Shown here: one piece after another, positions 35,779 through 44,891 of the stretch
Numbering within the stretch: position 1 is the stretch's first letter
Layout of the letters: every line of letters begins with the position of its first letter
DNA from: Bacteroides sp.
GTDB taxonomy: Bacteria > Bacteroidota > Bacteroidia > Bacteroidales > Bacteroidaceae
Direction: 5' to 3'
Length of the DNA stretch: 64,000 bases
NCBI GenBank assembly: GCA_019416685.1
Contig: DXWV01000032.1
Span: 26,088 to 90,087, forward strand
Notes under the pieces: model-generated
What the model was told of the DNA's origin: nothing
The model's database searches: none
Seen by the model: only the letters and a program-made list of their open reading frames with translations
Made by a program: the position numbers and the translations under genes

Positions 35779-35809
35779 TTTGTATTTATAGAAATAAGTC
35801 GTTACTTTG
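35779..35809 (+). promoter_or_regulatory. Promoter of the carB leader transcript
   Basis: TTTG (35779-35782), 19-base spacer, TTACTTTG (35802-35809, one mismatch to TAnnTTTG). The expected start is near 35816, some 14 bases before the leader ORF and more than 200 before carB. Confidence 0.65.
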
Positions 35810-35829
35810 CACAAATTTTAAAAATAGCA

Positions 35830-35949
35830 ATGAATCAACAGGAAATAAGAAGTAAGCAATATCTTCGTTCGGATGTTTTCCATCCGGAATCTGTATACTT
35901 CTTCTATTTTCTCCAAAAACGATATTTTAGTTCTTTGGTAATGCGTTAG
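35830..35949 (+). CDS. carB leader peptide, 39 residues
   Basis: A short ORF between the promoter and an intrinsic terminator. It has a dense aromatic cluster (VYFFYFLQKRYF, residues 22-33) encoded by U-rich codons, preceded by a hairpin (35868-35889). Its stop codon TAG lies inside the left arm of the terminator, so a ribosome completing it would block terminator folding. This layout matches the E. coli pyrBI leader, where slow transcription through U-rich RNA at low UTP lets the ribosome keep up, and it also resembles Phe leaders. carB is a pyrimidine/arginine gene, which favours the UTP model. Translation is inferred. Confidence 0.55.
   Translation: MNQQEIRSKQYLRSDVFHPESVYFFYFLQKRYFSSLVMR
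35868..35889 (+). promoter_or_regulatory. Candidate pause hairpin in the carB leader
   Basis: CGGATG (35870-35875) pairs with CATCCG (35881-35886), extended by U-G and U-A pairs, with a TTTTC loop. A U-rich stretch with the aromatic codons follows. It could pause RNA polymerase and allow a ribosome to catch up. Confidence 0.5.
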
Positions 35950-35978
35950 TCCTTTTGTTAGGGTAACGCATTTTTTTT
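35940..35978 (+). terminator. Attenuator terminator before carB
   Basis: AATGCGTTA (35940-35948) and TAACGCATT (35964-35972) form a perfect 9-base stem followed by eight T residues. It lies between the promoter and carB and includes the leader stop codon. Full-length carB mRNA must read through it. Confidence 0.8.
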
Positions 35979-36022
35979 ATGTGGTAACTTTAAGAAACAA
36001 CAACATTATAACAACAAGAGAA

Positions 36023-39000
36023 ATGGAAAAGGAAATGAAGAAAGTCCTGGTTCTGGGTTCAGGAGCACTCAAAATCGGACAAGCCGGGGAGTTTGACTAC
36101 TCTGGTTCGCAGGCACTGAAGGCCTTGAAAGAAGAAGGTATCAGTTCGGTATTGGTTAATCCGAACATTGCAACCATTCAGACTTCTGAAGGAATTGCTG
36201 ATAAAGTGTATTTCCTTCCCGTGACAACCTACTTTGTAGAAGAGATTATAAAGAAGGAACGTCCTGATGGAATTCTCCTTGCATTTGGTGGTCAAACGGC
36301 GCTGAATTGTGGTGCTGAACTTTACACAAATGGTATTCTCGACAAATATGGCGTGAAAGTATTAGGTACTTCTGTTGAAGCTATCATGTATACAGAAGAC
36401 CGCGACTTGTTCGTGAAGAAGCTCAATGAAATTGAAATGAAGACTCCTATCAGCCAGGCGGTGGAGAATATGGAAGATGCCATTGCTGCTGCACGTCGCA
36501 TCGGATATCCGGTAATGGTTCGTTCGGCTTATGCATTGGGAGGTCTTGGAAGCGGTATTTGTGCCGACGAAGAAGAATTCCTGAAACTGGCTGAAAGCTC
36601 ATTTGCATTCTCCAAACAAATTCTTGTAGAAGAGTCTCTGAAGGGATGGAAAGAAATTGAGTTTGAGGTAATTCGTGATGCCAACGATCACTGTTTCACA
36701 GTGGCAAGCATGGAAAACTTCGACCCGTTGGGCATCCATACAGGTGAGTCTATCGTGGTAGCTCCTACCTGCTCGCTGGATGATAAGGAACTTACATTAT
36801 TGAAAGAACTTTCTACAAAATGTATTCGTCATTTGGGCATTGTAGGCGAATGTAACATTCAATATGCTTTCAATTCCGAAACGGATGACTATCGCGTTAT
36901 CGAAGTTAATGCCCGTCTGAGTCGTTCTTCTGCCTTGGCTTCCAAAGCTACCGGTTATCCGTTGGCATTTGTTGCTGCCAAAGTTGCTTTAGGCTATACA
37001 CTCGATCAGATTGGTGAAATGGGAACTCCGAATTCTGCTTATCTGGCTCCGCAACTTGACTACTATATCTGTAAGATTCCCCGTTGGGACCTTACTAAGT
37101 TTGCCGGTGTATCCCGTGAAATCGGTTCGAGTATGAAGTCGGTGGGTGAAATCATGTCTATCGGTCGTTCTTTTGAAGAGATCATCCAGAAAGGACTTCG
37201 TATGATCGGGCAAGGTATGCACGGATTTGTAGGTAATGATGACGTGACTTTTGATGACCTCGACAAAGAACTGGCTAATCCTACTGACCTGCGCGTATTT
37301 GCTATTGCACAGGCTTTGGAGCAAGGATATACGATTGACCGTATCCACGATCTGACTAAGATTGATCCGTGGTTCCTTGGTAAATTGAAAAATATTGTTG
37401 ACTATAAAGTGAAACTTTCTACTTATAGTAAAGTAGAGGATATTCCTGCTGATGTGATGCGCGAAGCGAAGATTCTCGGTTTCTCTGACTTCCAGATAGC
37501 TCGTTTCGTATTGAATCCGACCGGCAATATGGAGAAAGAAAACCTGGCTGTTCGTGCACATCGTAAATCGTTGGGTGTTCTTCCGGCTGTAAAACGTATC
37601 AACACAATTGCTTCTGAACATCCGGAACTGACCAATTATCTCTACATGACGTATGCTGTAGAAGGGTATGATGTAAACTATTATAAGAATGAGAAATCAG
37701 TAGTCGTTCTCGGTTCGGGTGCATATCGTATCGGTAGCTCGGTAGAGTTTGACTGGTGTTCGGTAAATGCTGTACAGACAGCTCGTAAGTTAGGTTACAA
37801 ATCTATCATGATCAACTATAACCCCGAAACGGTATCAACTGACTATGATATGTGCGACCGTCTGTACTTCGACGAGCTTTCCTTTGAGCGTGTACTCGAT
37901 GTGATCGACCTCGAACAGCCTCGTGGTGTTATTGTTTCCGTGGGCGGACAGATTCCGAACAACTTAGCAATGAAACTTTATCGTCAGTCGGTTCCCGTAC
38001 TGGGTACTTCTCCGGTTTCTATCGATCGTGCCGAGAACCGTAATAAATTCTCTGCTATGCTCGATCAGCTGGGCATTGACCAACCGGCATGGATGGAGCT
38101 CACCAGTCTTGAAGAAGTGAAAGGCTTCGTTGAAAAGGTAGGTTATCCGGTGTTGGTTCGTCCGTCTTACGTACTTTCGGGTGCGGCAATGAATGTTTGC
38201 TATGACGATGAAGAGTTGGAGAACTTCCTGAAGATGGCTGCTGAGGTTTCAAAAGAATATCCGGTAGTTGTTTCTCAGTTCCTCGAAAACACGAAAGAGA
38301 TAGAATTTGATGCAGTAGCTCAGAATGGTGAAGTGGTGGAATATGCCATCTCTGAACATGTTGAGTTTGCAGGTGTTCATTCCGGTGATGCTACATTGGT
38401 ATTCCCTGCACAAAAGATCTACTTTGCAACAGCTCGCCGCATTAAGAAAATCAGTCGCCAGATTGCAAAAGAACTTAATATTTCCGGTCCGTTCAACATA
38501 CAGTTCCTGGCTCGCAACAATGAGGTGAAAGTGATTGAATGTAACCTGCGTGCTTCGCGTAGTTTCCCATTCGTGTCTAAAGTACTGAAACGTAACTTTA
38601 TCGAAACAGCTACCCGTATCATGCTTGACGCTCCATACAGCCGTCCGGACAAGTCTGCCTTTGATATCGACTGGATTGGTGTAAAGGCTTCTCAGTTCTC
38701 ATTCTCCCGTTTGCATAAGGCTGACCCTGTTTTGGGTGTAGATATGTCTTCAACCGGTGAGGTGGGTTGTATCGGTGATGACTTCTCAGAGGCCCTGCTG
38801 AATGCAATGATTTCTACCGGATTCAAGATACCTTCAAAAGAGAAAGGTATTATGTTCTCTTCCGGTGCCATGAAATCAAAAGTTGATTTGCTGGATGCCA
38901 GCCGTGCTCTGTTTGCGCAGGGATATAAGATTTATGCTACTGCCGGAACGGCTGCTTTCCTCAATGCACACGGTGTAGATACCACTCCGGTGTACTGGCC

Positions 39001-39250
39001 CGATGAAAAGCCGGGAGCAGAAAACAACGTGATGAAGATGATTGCCGATCATAAGTTTGACTTGATTGTCAATATCCCGAAGAATCATAGCAAACGTGAG
39101 TTGACGAACGGTTATCGTATTCGTCGCGGTGCTATTGATCACAACATTCCGTTGATCACCAATGCCCGTCTGGCAAGTGCATTTATCGAAGCATTCTGTG
39201 AGTTGAAACTCGAAGATATCCAGATAAAGAGCTGGCAGGAATATAAATAA
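36023..39250 (+). CDS. carB: Carbamoyl-phosphate synthase large subunit
   Basis: CarB makes carbamoyl phosphate from bicarbonate, ammonia and two ATP for pyrimidines and arginine. From this ATG it has 1075 residues (E. coli: 1073) with two homologous halves: the first starts KKVLVLGSGALKIGQAGEFD, the second SVVVLGSGAYRIGSSVEFD. Each has an ATP-grasp domain (about 130-335 and 670-865), and an MGS-like regulatory domain follows (about 940-1075). An upstream GTG at 35981 would add 14 residues but sits on the terminator U tract, so I reject it; ATG 36035 is an alternative. No carA is adjacent. Expression is probably controlled by the upstream leader. Confidence 0.96.
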   Translation: MEKEMKKVLVLGSGALKIGQAGEFDYSGSQALKALKEEGISSVLVNPNIATIQTSEGIADKVYFLPVTTYFVEEIIKKERPDGILLAFGGQTALNCGAELYTNGILDKYGVKVLGTSVEAIMYTEDRDLFVKKLNEIEMKTPISQAVENMEDAIAAARRIGYPVMVRSAYALGGLGSGICADEEEFLKLAESSFAFSKQILVEESLKGWKEIEFEVIRDANDHCFTVASMENFDPLGIHTGESIVVAPTCSLDDKELTLLKELSTKCIRHLGIVGECNIQYAFNSETDDYRVIEVNARLSRSSALASKATGYPLAFVAAKVALGYTLDQIGEMGTPNSAYLAPQLDYYICKIPRWDLTKFAGVSREIGSSMKSVGEIMSIGRSFEEIIQKGLRMIGQGMHGFVGNDDVTFDDLDKELANPTDLRVFAIAQALEQGYTIDRIHDLTKIDPWFLGKLKNIVDYKVKLSTYSKVEDIPADVMREAKILGFSDFQIARFVLNPTGNMEKENLAVRAHRKSLGVLPAVKRINTIASEHPELTNYLYMTYAVEGYDVNYYKNEKSVVVLGSGAYRIGSSVEFDWCSVNAVQTARKLGYKSIMINYNPETVSTDYDMCDRLYFDELSFERVLDVIDLEQPRGVIVSVGGQIPNNLAMKLYRQSVPVLGTSPVSIDRAENRNKFSAMLDQLGIDQPAWMELTSLEEVKGFVEKVGYPVLVRPSYVLSGAAMNVCYDDEELENFLKMAAEVSKEYPVVVSQFLENTKEIEFDAVAQNGEVVEYAISEHVEFAGVHSGDATLVFPAQKIYFATARRIKKISRQIAKELNISGPFNIQFLARNNEVKVIECNLRASRSFPFVSKVLKRNFIETATRIMLDAPYSRPDKSAFDIDWIGVKASQFSFSRLHKADPVLGVDMSSTGEVGCIGDDFSEALLNAMISTGFKIPSKEKGIMFSSGAMKSKVDLLDASRALFAQGYKIYATAGTAAFLNAHGVDTTPVYWPDEKPGAENNVMKMIADHKFDLIVNIPKNHSKRELTNGYRIRRGAIDHNIPLITNARLASAFIEAFCELKLEDIQIKSWQEYK

Positions 39251-39272
39251 GCTTTTCTTGCTATAAAGAGTT

Positions 39273-39311
39273 CAGGGTGGTAATGCGTGGCATTATCACC
39301 CTGTTTTTTTT
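39273..39311 (+). terminator. Rho-independent terminator after carB
   Basis: CAGGGTGGTAATGC (39273-39286) and GCATTATCACCCTG (39290-39303) form a 14-base stem with a GTG loop, followed by eight T residues. Confidence 0.92.
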
Positions 39312-39741
39312 CTTATGTGGAGGTACGTTGGGCAATCAAAGGGAAGGTAATTTATTTAAGTCGTAGTCGAACTCACAGAGAGTCGTAATGAAGCGTTGTT
39401 AAACATGTAGATGTTTAACAACGTCCCTCATCGGGAAAGATAGACTTCCTTTGCTTGGTAGAGATCGTTCATCGGTGAAGGATAAATAACAGCATTAGAC
39501 TGGTACACCTTCCTTATCTTTTAGATGTACCTTCTTGAAAGAGGATTTGTTTGTAAAATAGTATGTTAATACTATATACACTATCATTGCGGGGCTTCAT
39601 CTTCCTCCGAAAGGGTGAGGGTAAAGGGTAGAGGAGATATACTGACACAACATATTCATTTTTGAATTCATAGTAGATCGAAATTCGTATGAATTCTGAA
39701 GAAGAAACAAGGGTTTTTGAGGTGGATAAAGTACGTGAAAT
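39312..39741. other. Gene-free stretch between carB and a minus-strand lipoprotein
   Basis: This 430-base region has no credible gene. It holds an ACTCACAGAGAGT motif (39371-39383), a perfect 13-base hairpin (39394-39423), and an 8-base GAATTCAT/ATGAATTC inverted repeat (39664-39696) that may end the minus-strand gene. The rest looks like decayed spacer at the junction between core genes and the glycan locus. Confidence 0.5.
39394..39423. repeat. Perfect 13-base hairpin
   Basis: CGTTGTTAAACAT and ATGTTTAACAACG flank a GTAG loop. No T run follows on either strand, so it is not a standard terminator. It could be a protein-binding palindrome or a remnant of a mobile-element end. Confidence 0.7.
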
Positions 39742-40170
39742 TTATGGGCCAAATGTAATTGTAGAAATGATTTTCTTTTCCCCTGTAGAATGACTGCCTA
39801 TTGATATTCTTTTGCAGTGGTTACTTTCTACAAAAAACGTAAGCGGTTTATTTATATAATTTAGCCGTAATAGTATTTTGCCTTCTTTGTCTGCTGAAGC
39901 ACTTTGATCCGGAAATATAGTTTTTCCCTCTTTTGTTAATTTCCCATCTTGGAAGGAATAACCTGTAAAACCTGTAAAATGCTGATCGTAATATATATAC
40001 AGTTTAGAATAAGAATCGGGCATTAAAATATTAGGATTTTCTTTTGTTGTATAGAAAACACTAACTTCAACGAGTCCGCTCTCATCTTCAGTCTCTATAT
40101 CTATGCTTTCCTTATTGCAGGATATGCATAATAAAAATAGGGTGGTCAATAGTAATAACAGCTGTTTCAT
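39742..40170 (-). CDS. Small lipoprotein of unknown function
   Basis: A 142-residue lipoprotein (lipobox CISC, Cys18) followed by an acidic linker (IDIETEDESG) and a small beta-rich domain (VEVSVFYTT, YSKLYIYYDQ, ILLRLNY, KIISTITF). I do not recognise the family. It is transcribed the same way as the HTCS 179 bases upstream and may be a separate unit. It has no visible partner in the glycan locus. Confidence 0.65.
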   Translation of the reverse strand: MKQLLLLLTTLFLLCISCNKESIDIETEDESGLVEVSVFYTTKENPNILMPDSYSKLYIYYDQHFTGFTGYSFQDGKLTKEGKTIFPDQSASADKEGKILLRLNYINKPLTFFVESNHCKRISIGSHSTGEKKIISTITFGP

Positions 40171-40349
40171 AATTTCATCAAATAAAGCAAATTATTAATC
40201 TTGTTCTGTTATTTTGATTAAGGTGTAGAATTCTTCCTAACCTCGTTTGTTTACAAAGTTATAAAAAAAAATGAGTTTAGCTTTAGTTTGATAAAAATAT
40301 TATTGTTTTAAATGAATATTCTCAGTTGTTTCTTAAATAAATCTGATGT

Positions 40350-43300
40350 CTAAAGTTTGCATTCTTCTTCATCCTCCGAAAGAACAACCGGGTTGGTTAC
40401 TTTCTTAGATACCTCCTTAAATTCTTCTTTCTGTTGTTCTCTATATTGCCGTGGAGGCATATTATACTTCTGTGAGAATATCTTATAGAAAGTCCCGCGA
40501 TTTATAAATCCCGATTTGTCCATAATCTCTTCTATTGACAAATTAGTAGTAAGCAATAGATTTTTTGCTATGGCCAATCGATATTCTTTGATGATATCAG
40601 CAGGAGTCTTTTCTGTAATCTCCTTCAGCTTTCGGTAAAAATGCCGGGTACTATACCCTAAGGAACTGCTTAAAAATTCAACAGACAACTCATCGTTGGT
40701 AATATTCTTATCAATTAATTGCATCATTTTCTCAAAAAATACTTTATTCTCTTTGTGTAAGAATTGCCCGTCGTCCAGCTTGAAAGTACTGAGTATTGAA
40801 TTATAATACTCCTTTAATTCTTTTTCCCTCTGGATAAGCCGTTCTGCCAGTTTTATCAGATACTCTGCATTGAAAGGTTTGGTAACGTAAGCTTCTGCTC
40901 CGGACTCAATGCCCTTCATCTGATCGTTCACACTATTGAGTGCCGATAATAAGATTAATGGGATATGTGTAAGCAGCTTGTTCGATTTCACTCTTTTTGC
41001 AAATGATATTCCGTCTATATCCGGCATCATTACATCTGAGATAATCAGATCGGCAGATTTGAGTTCCAGTTGTTCTATTGCTTTTGCTGCATTATCAAAT
41101 GAGAATACATTGTATTTGCCTATAAACAAATCAGAAACAAACCATAACATAGAAGGATCGTCATCAATGATGATGATTGTTTGTTTGGAAGGATCATAAG
41201 TTGCCGGTATATTTTCTAATTCAACCGGTTTGTTATCTGTCTGTACAGGCGGTTCCGCCAATATATTTTCTTTCGGAACAGAAGCTGTCGTAACAGCCAA
41301 TGCCGGCAGAGTAACCTCAAAAGTGGTGATCTGACCGGGTATACTTGTTACCTGAATCTGACCGTCCAGAAGGTTTACCATGCTATGGCAAATGGCGAGT
41401 CCCAATCCGTTTCGGGGGGAAATACCATTTTTGTTTTGCACTTCAAAATTGTCCAGTATCTTATAGCGGTCGAATATCTTGGTTAGATTCTCCTTGGCAA
41501 TTCCCTTCCCCGTATTTGAGATACGAATGCAAAGCTGTCCTTCTTCGATACGTTGTTCTACGATTATAGTTCCATTCTCCGGCGTATATTTGAAGGCATT
41601 GGACAATAGATTGTTTACTATCTTGTTGAAGCAACTGGCATCCGAATTCCAGTAAACATCTTCTTCTATTTTCAATTGATAGTTTATCTTCTGACTTTCG
41701 GCCAGTTCGCAGAAAGATTCGGCTATGTCCTTCGTCTGTTCGGATATAGGGAGCTGCTTTATTTCAAGTACTTTATTTCCGGTTTCCAAACGACGGAATT
41801 CTATTAACTCCAGAATCAATGCATTCAGCTTCTGAGCGTTCTGCAAAATCATCGTGGCATATTTGTGAACATAATTATCCGCTTCCGTATGTGATAAGAT
41901 CTTCTGGCAAGGACCATAGATCAAGGTCAAGGGAGTGCAGAACTCATGAGTGACGTTGGTGAAAAAGCGAAGTTTAGACTCATACAATTCATTCCGTTGC
42001 TGGCGGTTCATTTGCTCGATCATGCGATCCCTTTTGTGCCGATACCGCTTAATAAACATGTAAATACACCCGGATACGAATCCGATAAATAGTATAAAGT
42101 AAATAGAGTAAGCAATAGTTGTTCTGTACCAGGGAGGGATGATACGGATAATGAGGGATTGGGGAGTGCTTTCCTCTCCCGTGATATTGCTCCGGTATTT
42201 TACTAATAGGGTATACTGCCCGGGGGAGAGATTAGAAAATACAGCTGTGGTAGAAAGCCCATTCTCTATCCAGTTTTCACTCAAACCGTCAATCTTGTAA
42301 GAGTAAGTGTAATTATTTCCATTGACATAGTCGATAGCTATGAATGACAGGCTGAAGAAGTTCTGGCTATAATCTAACTCCAGTACCTTCTGTTTTTTGT
42401 CTTCCCTGAAGAAATCATATATATCATATTCCTTGCCAAAGATAGACAAACGATTGAATTGCAGGGCAGGCATATATTCTATGGCAGTGGAGTTGTTCTC
42501 ATTAATCGTTATAAAACCGTTCGTACCACCAAAGAAAAGAGTATTCGTACGTTTGTCTTTAAAATAAGCTCCGTCACTGAACTCCGTTACTTTCAGATCA
42601 TTTCGCTGATGATAAGTCTGCACAGCATTGGTTTGGATATTAAATCTCACCAGACCTTGGTTGGTACTGATCCAAAGATTCTGTTCCCTGTCTTCAAGAA
42701 TACCATGAATGGTGTTATTGAGAAAACCGTTGTTCTCATTATATATATAATAATCACCTTTATAAATGCGTGTCAGTCCGAAGCTTGTACCGAACCAATA
42801 TCCCGCATCATTTTTCAGAATAGCAAAGATATCATTTACAGTCTGGCTTTTTATCGCCTGATCAAACAGATAGGTTTTCATTTGCCCCGTATGTGTATTG
42901 ATCCGATAGGCTCCGTATCCGCGGTTGCCAAACCACATGACGGAATCACTTTCCTGGAAAGAGACAAAAAAGTAGTTGGATGCGCGTTTTCCTTTATCCA
43001 GGACAATTCTCTCCGCACGCTTCACAGCGAGGGAACTACCGGAACCGTTTAAGGACACTTTCACAATACCTTCTCCTACTGTGGCTATCCAGAGGGTACT
43101 ATCGTTTTGTTCGCAGATAGAATGGACATACTTTACTGTTTTTCCTTCTGCCAGAACGGGGAACTGTTTTATTTTCCGGTCCGGATACGAATAGTAGTTT
43201 ATACCGTTCTCGGTTCCTATCCAAAGCCTTTTCCAATGACTCGGAGCAAAACAATAGACGGAGTTGTCTGTAAGTGTACTGTTATTGGTCAGCAGTTGTT

Positions 43301-44459
43301 CTGTTTTGAGGTTTATATCCGTCTCTGTCTCCGGATGATAGTTGAACATACGCAGTATCCCATTTCCTTTCGTTCCGATCCATAGCGTTTGTTCGTCGTC
43401 AAGATAGAGTGCGCGAACCGGATTGTTTATCTGATAGGCCGGTGTATTTAGCAGTGTATTCTTTATCGAAAATGTATCGGCAAAATACATGTACAATCCT
43501 TGTCCGTCTGTACCTATCCAGATGATGTCCTGGAATTTATCTTTCAGCAGGCAAAATATTCCGGTCCGGATATCGGTAGGTTGTATGATATACTTTATTT
43601 TCTGATCGGGCTGATACTTCAGTTGGATCAGGCCGCTGCTCTTAAATCCGATATAGTAATCATTCTGTTTCTTTATGATAGAGGATACTTCTCCACGTTG
43701 ATGTATCTCGGACTCAAGGTCGACAATATAATATTTCTTTTGGCTGTTCAAGTCATATTCATAGAAAGCGTAAGTACTATCAATAAAATAAAGCAGATCA
43801 TTTTCGGCTGAAGCCCAGAGTAACTTCTCCGGGTGATTGAAATGATTGCGCGGTGAGAGTTTTATTTCGTCCTTCTCTTTTTCTATCGCATAACTTTGGT
43901 TGCTACCGTCTGACGAGAAAATCCAAAGAATGTCTGAACTGTCTGCAACTATTTGCAGGACATTCTCAAAAACAACCGTTCCTACATCTAACTTCCGGAA
44001 CTCTTTGTCGCACCGGTTGAAATAATAGATGTTGCCGTCATCTCTGATGATATATACATCTCCCGCGGCACTTTTTGTCATTTTATTGATGTCTTTGAAC
44101 TCCTTGAAGCTCTGAATCGTCTGCTGGTGAGAGTCGAAACGGTCAAGACCATAATTGGTCTGTATCCATAATACATCTTCTTCGGTCTCCATTATGTTGC
44201 CTATAATGTTGCCGGAGAAACCAATGTGGGAATTTGTAGGTTTGTACAGTCGTGGGGTAGTACCATCGAAAATGTTTAATCCGTCACAAGTTCCTATCCA
44301 CATTAAGCCATTGTTATCCTGGCAAAGGGATAGAATTGCACTGTTTGACAACCCGTTCTGACTGGAATATTGCCGCAGGTTGTATGCGTTGATTTCACTC
44401 GTTATACTAAGTAGGAATAGTAGAAGTGAAAAGGTATAGTATAGATAGGAGGTTCTCAT
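40350..44459 (-). CDS. Hybrid two-component system sensor-regulator (HTCS), complete
   Basis: A 1369-residue inner-membrane protein that senses a glycan fragment in the periplasm and activates genes directly. In order: signal peptide (about 1-25), two-bladed-propeller Reg_prop repeats (about 30-690, with LMWIGTCDGLN, TLWIGTKGNGI and LWISTNQGLVRF), a Y_Y_Y domain (about 695-765), one transmembrane helix (about 776-800), HisKA with phospho-accepting His838 (TNVTHEFCTPL), HATPase (KNGISPRNGLGLA), a receiver domain with Asp1142 (LIISDVMMPDIDG), and an AraC-type HTH at the C-terminus. It is divergent from the GH76-GH125 genes, its likely targets. Confidence 0.95.
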   Translation of the reverse strand: MRTSYLYYTFSLLLFLLSITSEINAYNLRQYSSQNGLSNSAILSLCQDNNGLMWIGTCDGLNIFDGTTPRLYKPTNSHIGFSGNIIGNIMETEEDVLWIQTNYGLDRFDSHQQTIQSFKEFKDINKMTKSAAGDVYIIRDDGNIYYFNRCDKEFRKLDVGTVVFENVLQIVADSSDILWIFSSDGSNQSYAIEKEKDEIKLSPRNHFNHPEKLLWASAENDLLYFIDSTYAFYEYDLNSQKKYYIVDLESEIHQRGEVSSIIKKQNDYYIGFKSSGLIQLKYQPDQKIKYIIQPTDIRTGIFCLLKDKFQDIIWIGTDGQGLYMYFADTFSIKNTLLNTPAYQINNPVRALYLDDEQTLWIGTKGNGILRMFNYHPETETDINLKTEQLLTNNSTLTDNSVYCFAPSHWKRLWIGTENGINYYSYPDRKIKQFPVLAEGKTVKYVHSICEQNDSTLWIATVGEGIVKVSLNGSGSSLAVKRAERIVLDKGKRASNYFFVSFQESDSVMWFGNRGYGAYRINTHTGQMKTYLFDQAIKSQTVNDIFAILKNDAGYWFGTSFGLTRIYKGDYYIYNENNGFLNNTIHGILEDREQNLWISTNQGLVRFNIQTNAVQTYHQRNDLKVTEFSDGAYFKDKRTNTLFFGGTNGFITINENNSTAIEYMPALQFNRLSIFGKEYDIYDFFREDKKQKVLELDYSQNFFSLSFIAIDYVNGNNYTYSYKIDGLSENWIENGLSTTAVFSNLSPGQYTLLVKYRSNITGEESTPQSLIIRIIPPWYRTTIAYSIYFILFIGFVSGCIYMFIKRYRHKRDRMIEQMNRQQRNELYESKLRFFTNVTHEFCTPLTLIYGPCQKILSHTEADNYVHKYATMILQNAQKLNALILELIEFRRLETGNKVLEIKQLPISEQTKDIAESFCELAESQKINYQLKIEEDVYWNSDASCFNKIVNNLLSNAFKYTPENGTIIVEQRIEEGQLCIRISNTGKGIAKENLTKIFDRYKILDNFEVQNKNGISPRNGLGLAICHSMVNLLDGQIQVTSIPGQITTFEVTLPALAVTTASVPKENILAEPPVQTDNKPVELENIPATYDPSKQTIIIIDDDPSMLWFVSDLFIGKYNVFSFDNAAKAIEQLELKSADLIISDVMMPDIDGISFAKRVKSNKLLTHIPLILLSALNSVNDQMKGIESGAEAYVTKPFNAEYLIKLAERLIQREKELKEYYNSILSTFKLDDGQFLHKENKVFFEKMMQLIDKNITNDELSVEFLSSSLGYSTRHFYRKLKEITEKTPADIIKEYRLAIAKNLLLTTNLSIEEIMDKSGFINRGTFYKIFSQKYNMPPRQYREQQKEEFKEVSKKVTNPVVLSEDEEECKL

Positions 44460-44509
44460 AAAATGTAGTTGTGTGTCACGATTAATATAAAGAGTTCCTG
44501 TACTTGCTG

Positions 44510-44542
44510 CAAAATTAAATAAAAAAGAGTGATAATGGCAGA
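44510..44542 (-). promoter_or_regulatory. HTCS promoter
   Basis: On the minus strand TAATTTTG (44517 down to 44510), a perfect TAnnTTTG, lies 21 bases after TCTG, a near -33 match. The leader would be about 43 bases. Confidence 0.5.
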
Positions 44543-44558
44543 AAGGGAATTTAAAAAG

Positions 44559-44635
44559 TATACGATTTTATGATATATATGTTTATTTCTCTGTCTTTCG
44601 GCTCTTTAAGTACACTAATGTCATAAAATTGTATA
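44559..44635. promoter_or_regulatory. Candidate HTCS operator, inverted repeat
   Basis: TATACGATTTTATGA (44559-44573) and TCATAAAATTGTATA (44621-44635) are reverse complements with one mismatch, separated by 47 bases, in the divergent HTCS/GH76 region. The core TATACnATTTTA also occurs at 56432-56443 at the GH38 promoter. AraC-type regulators often bind such paired sites. AT-richness makes partial matches easier by chance. Confidence 0.45.
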
Positions 44636-44747
44636 CTGATAATCTAGTCTGAGCCATAGTTTTGTGACATCTGATTAGAATAACAATAGGGTATAGTATA
44701 AAGGGGTAAAAAAGATTGTTGCCGGGATAACAATTCTGTAATAAGGT

Positions 44748-44773
44748 GGGTATGATGATACCCCGTTTTTTTT
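44748..44773 (+). terminator. Intrinsic terminator upstream of GH76
   Basis: GGGTAT and ATACCC with a GATG loop, followed by CG and eight T residues. No plus-strand gene precedes it: the nearest upstream gene is the divergent HTCS. It therefore ends a short leader or small RNA, or acts as an attenuator for the GH76 operon. Confidence 0.7.
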
Positions 44774-44798
44774 AGATTTAATATACTGGTTTAATAAC

Positions 44799-44891
44799 AT
44801 GAAGAACATTCTTTTCTTTATCGGTCTTATTTCGCTGATAACTTGCCGACTTTCGGTACAAGAGTTAAAATCATCGGATTGCAATTGGTAG
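44799..44891 (+). CDS. Small ORF with signal-peptide-like start, 30 residues
   Basis: The peptide begins MKNILFFIGLISLITC, which looks like a lipoprotein signal ending in Cys16, then runs only 14 more residues (RLSVQEL and a polar end). It could be a truncated remnant of a lipoprotein gene, a leader peptide located just after a terminator, or chance. It lies 94 bases before GH76 on the same strand. Confidence 0.35.
   Translation: MKNILFFIGLISLITCRLSVQELKSSDCNW

Noticed and set aside
35981..36022. GTG start for carB adding 14 residues
   Set aside because: The GTG directly follows the terminator T tract, and the added residues have no counterpart in CarB; ATG 36023 gives the normal length.
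36989..37621. 210-codon open frame on the minus strand inside carB
   Set aside because: It is a shadow of carB codon usage; the translation resembles no protein and carB is plainly coding.
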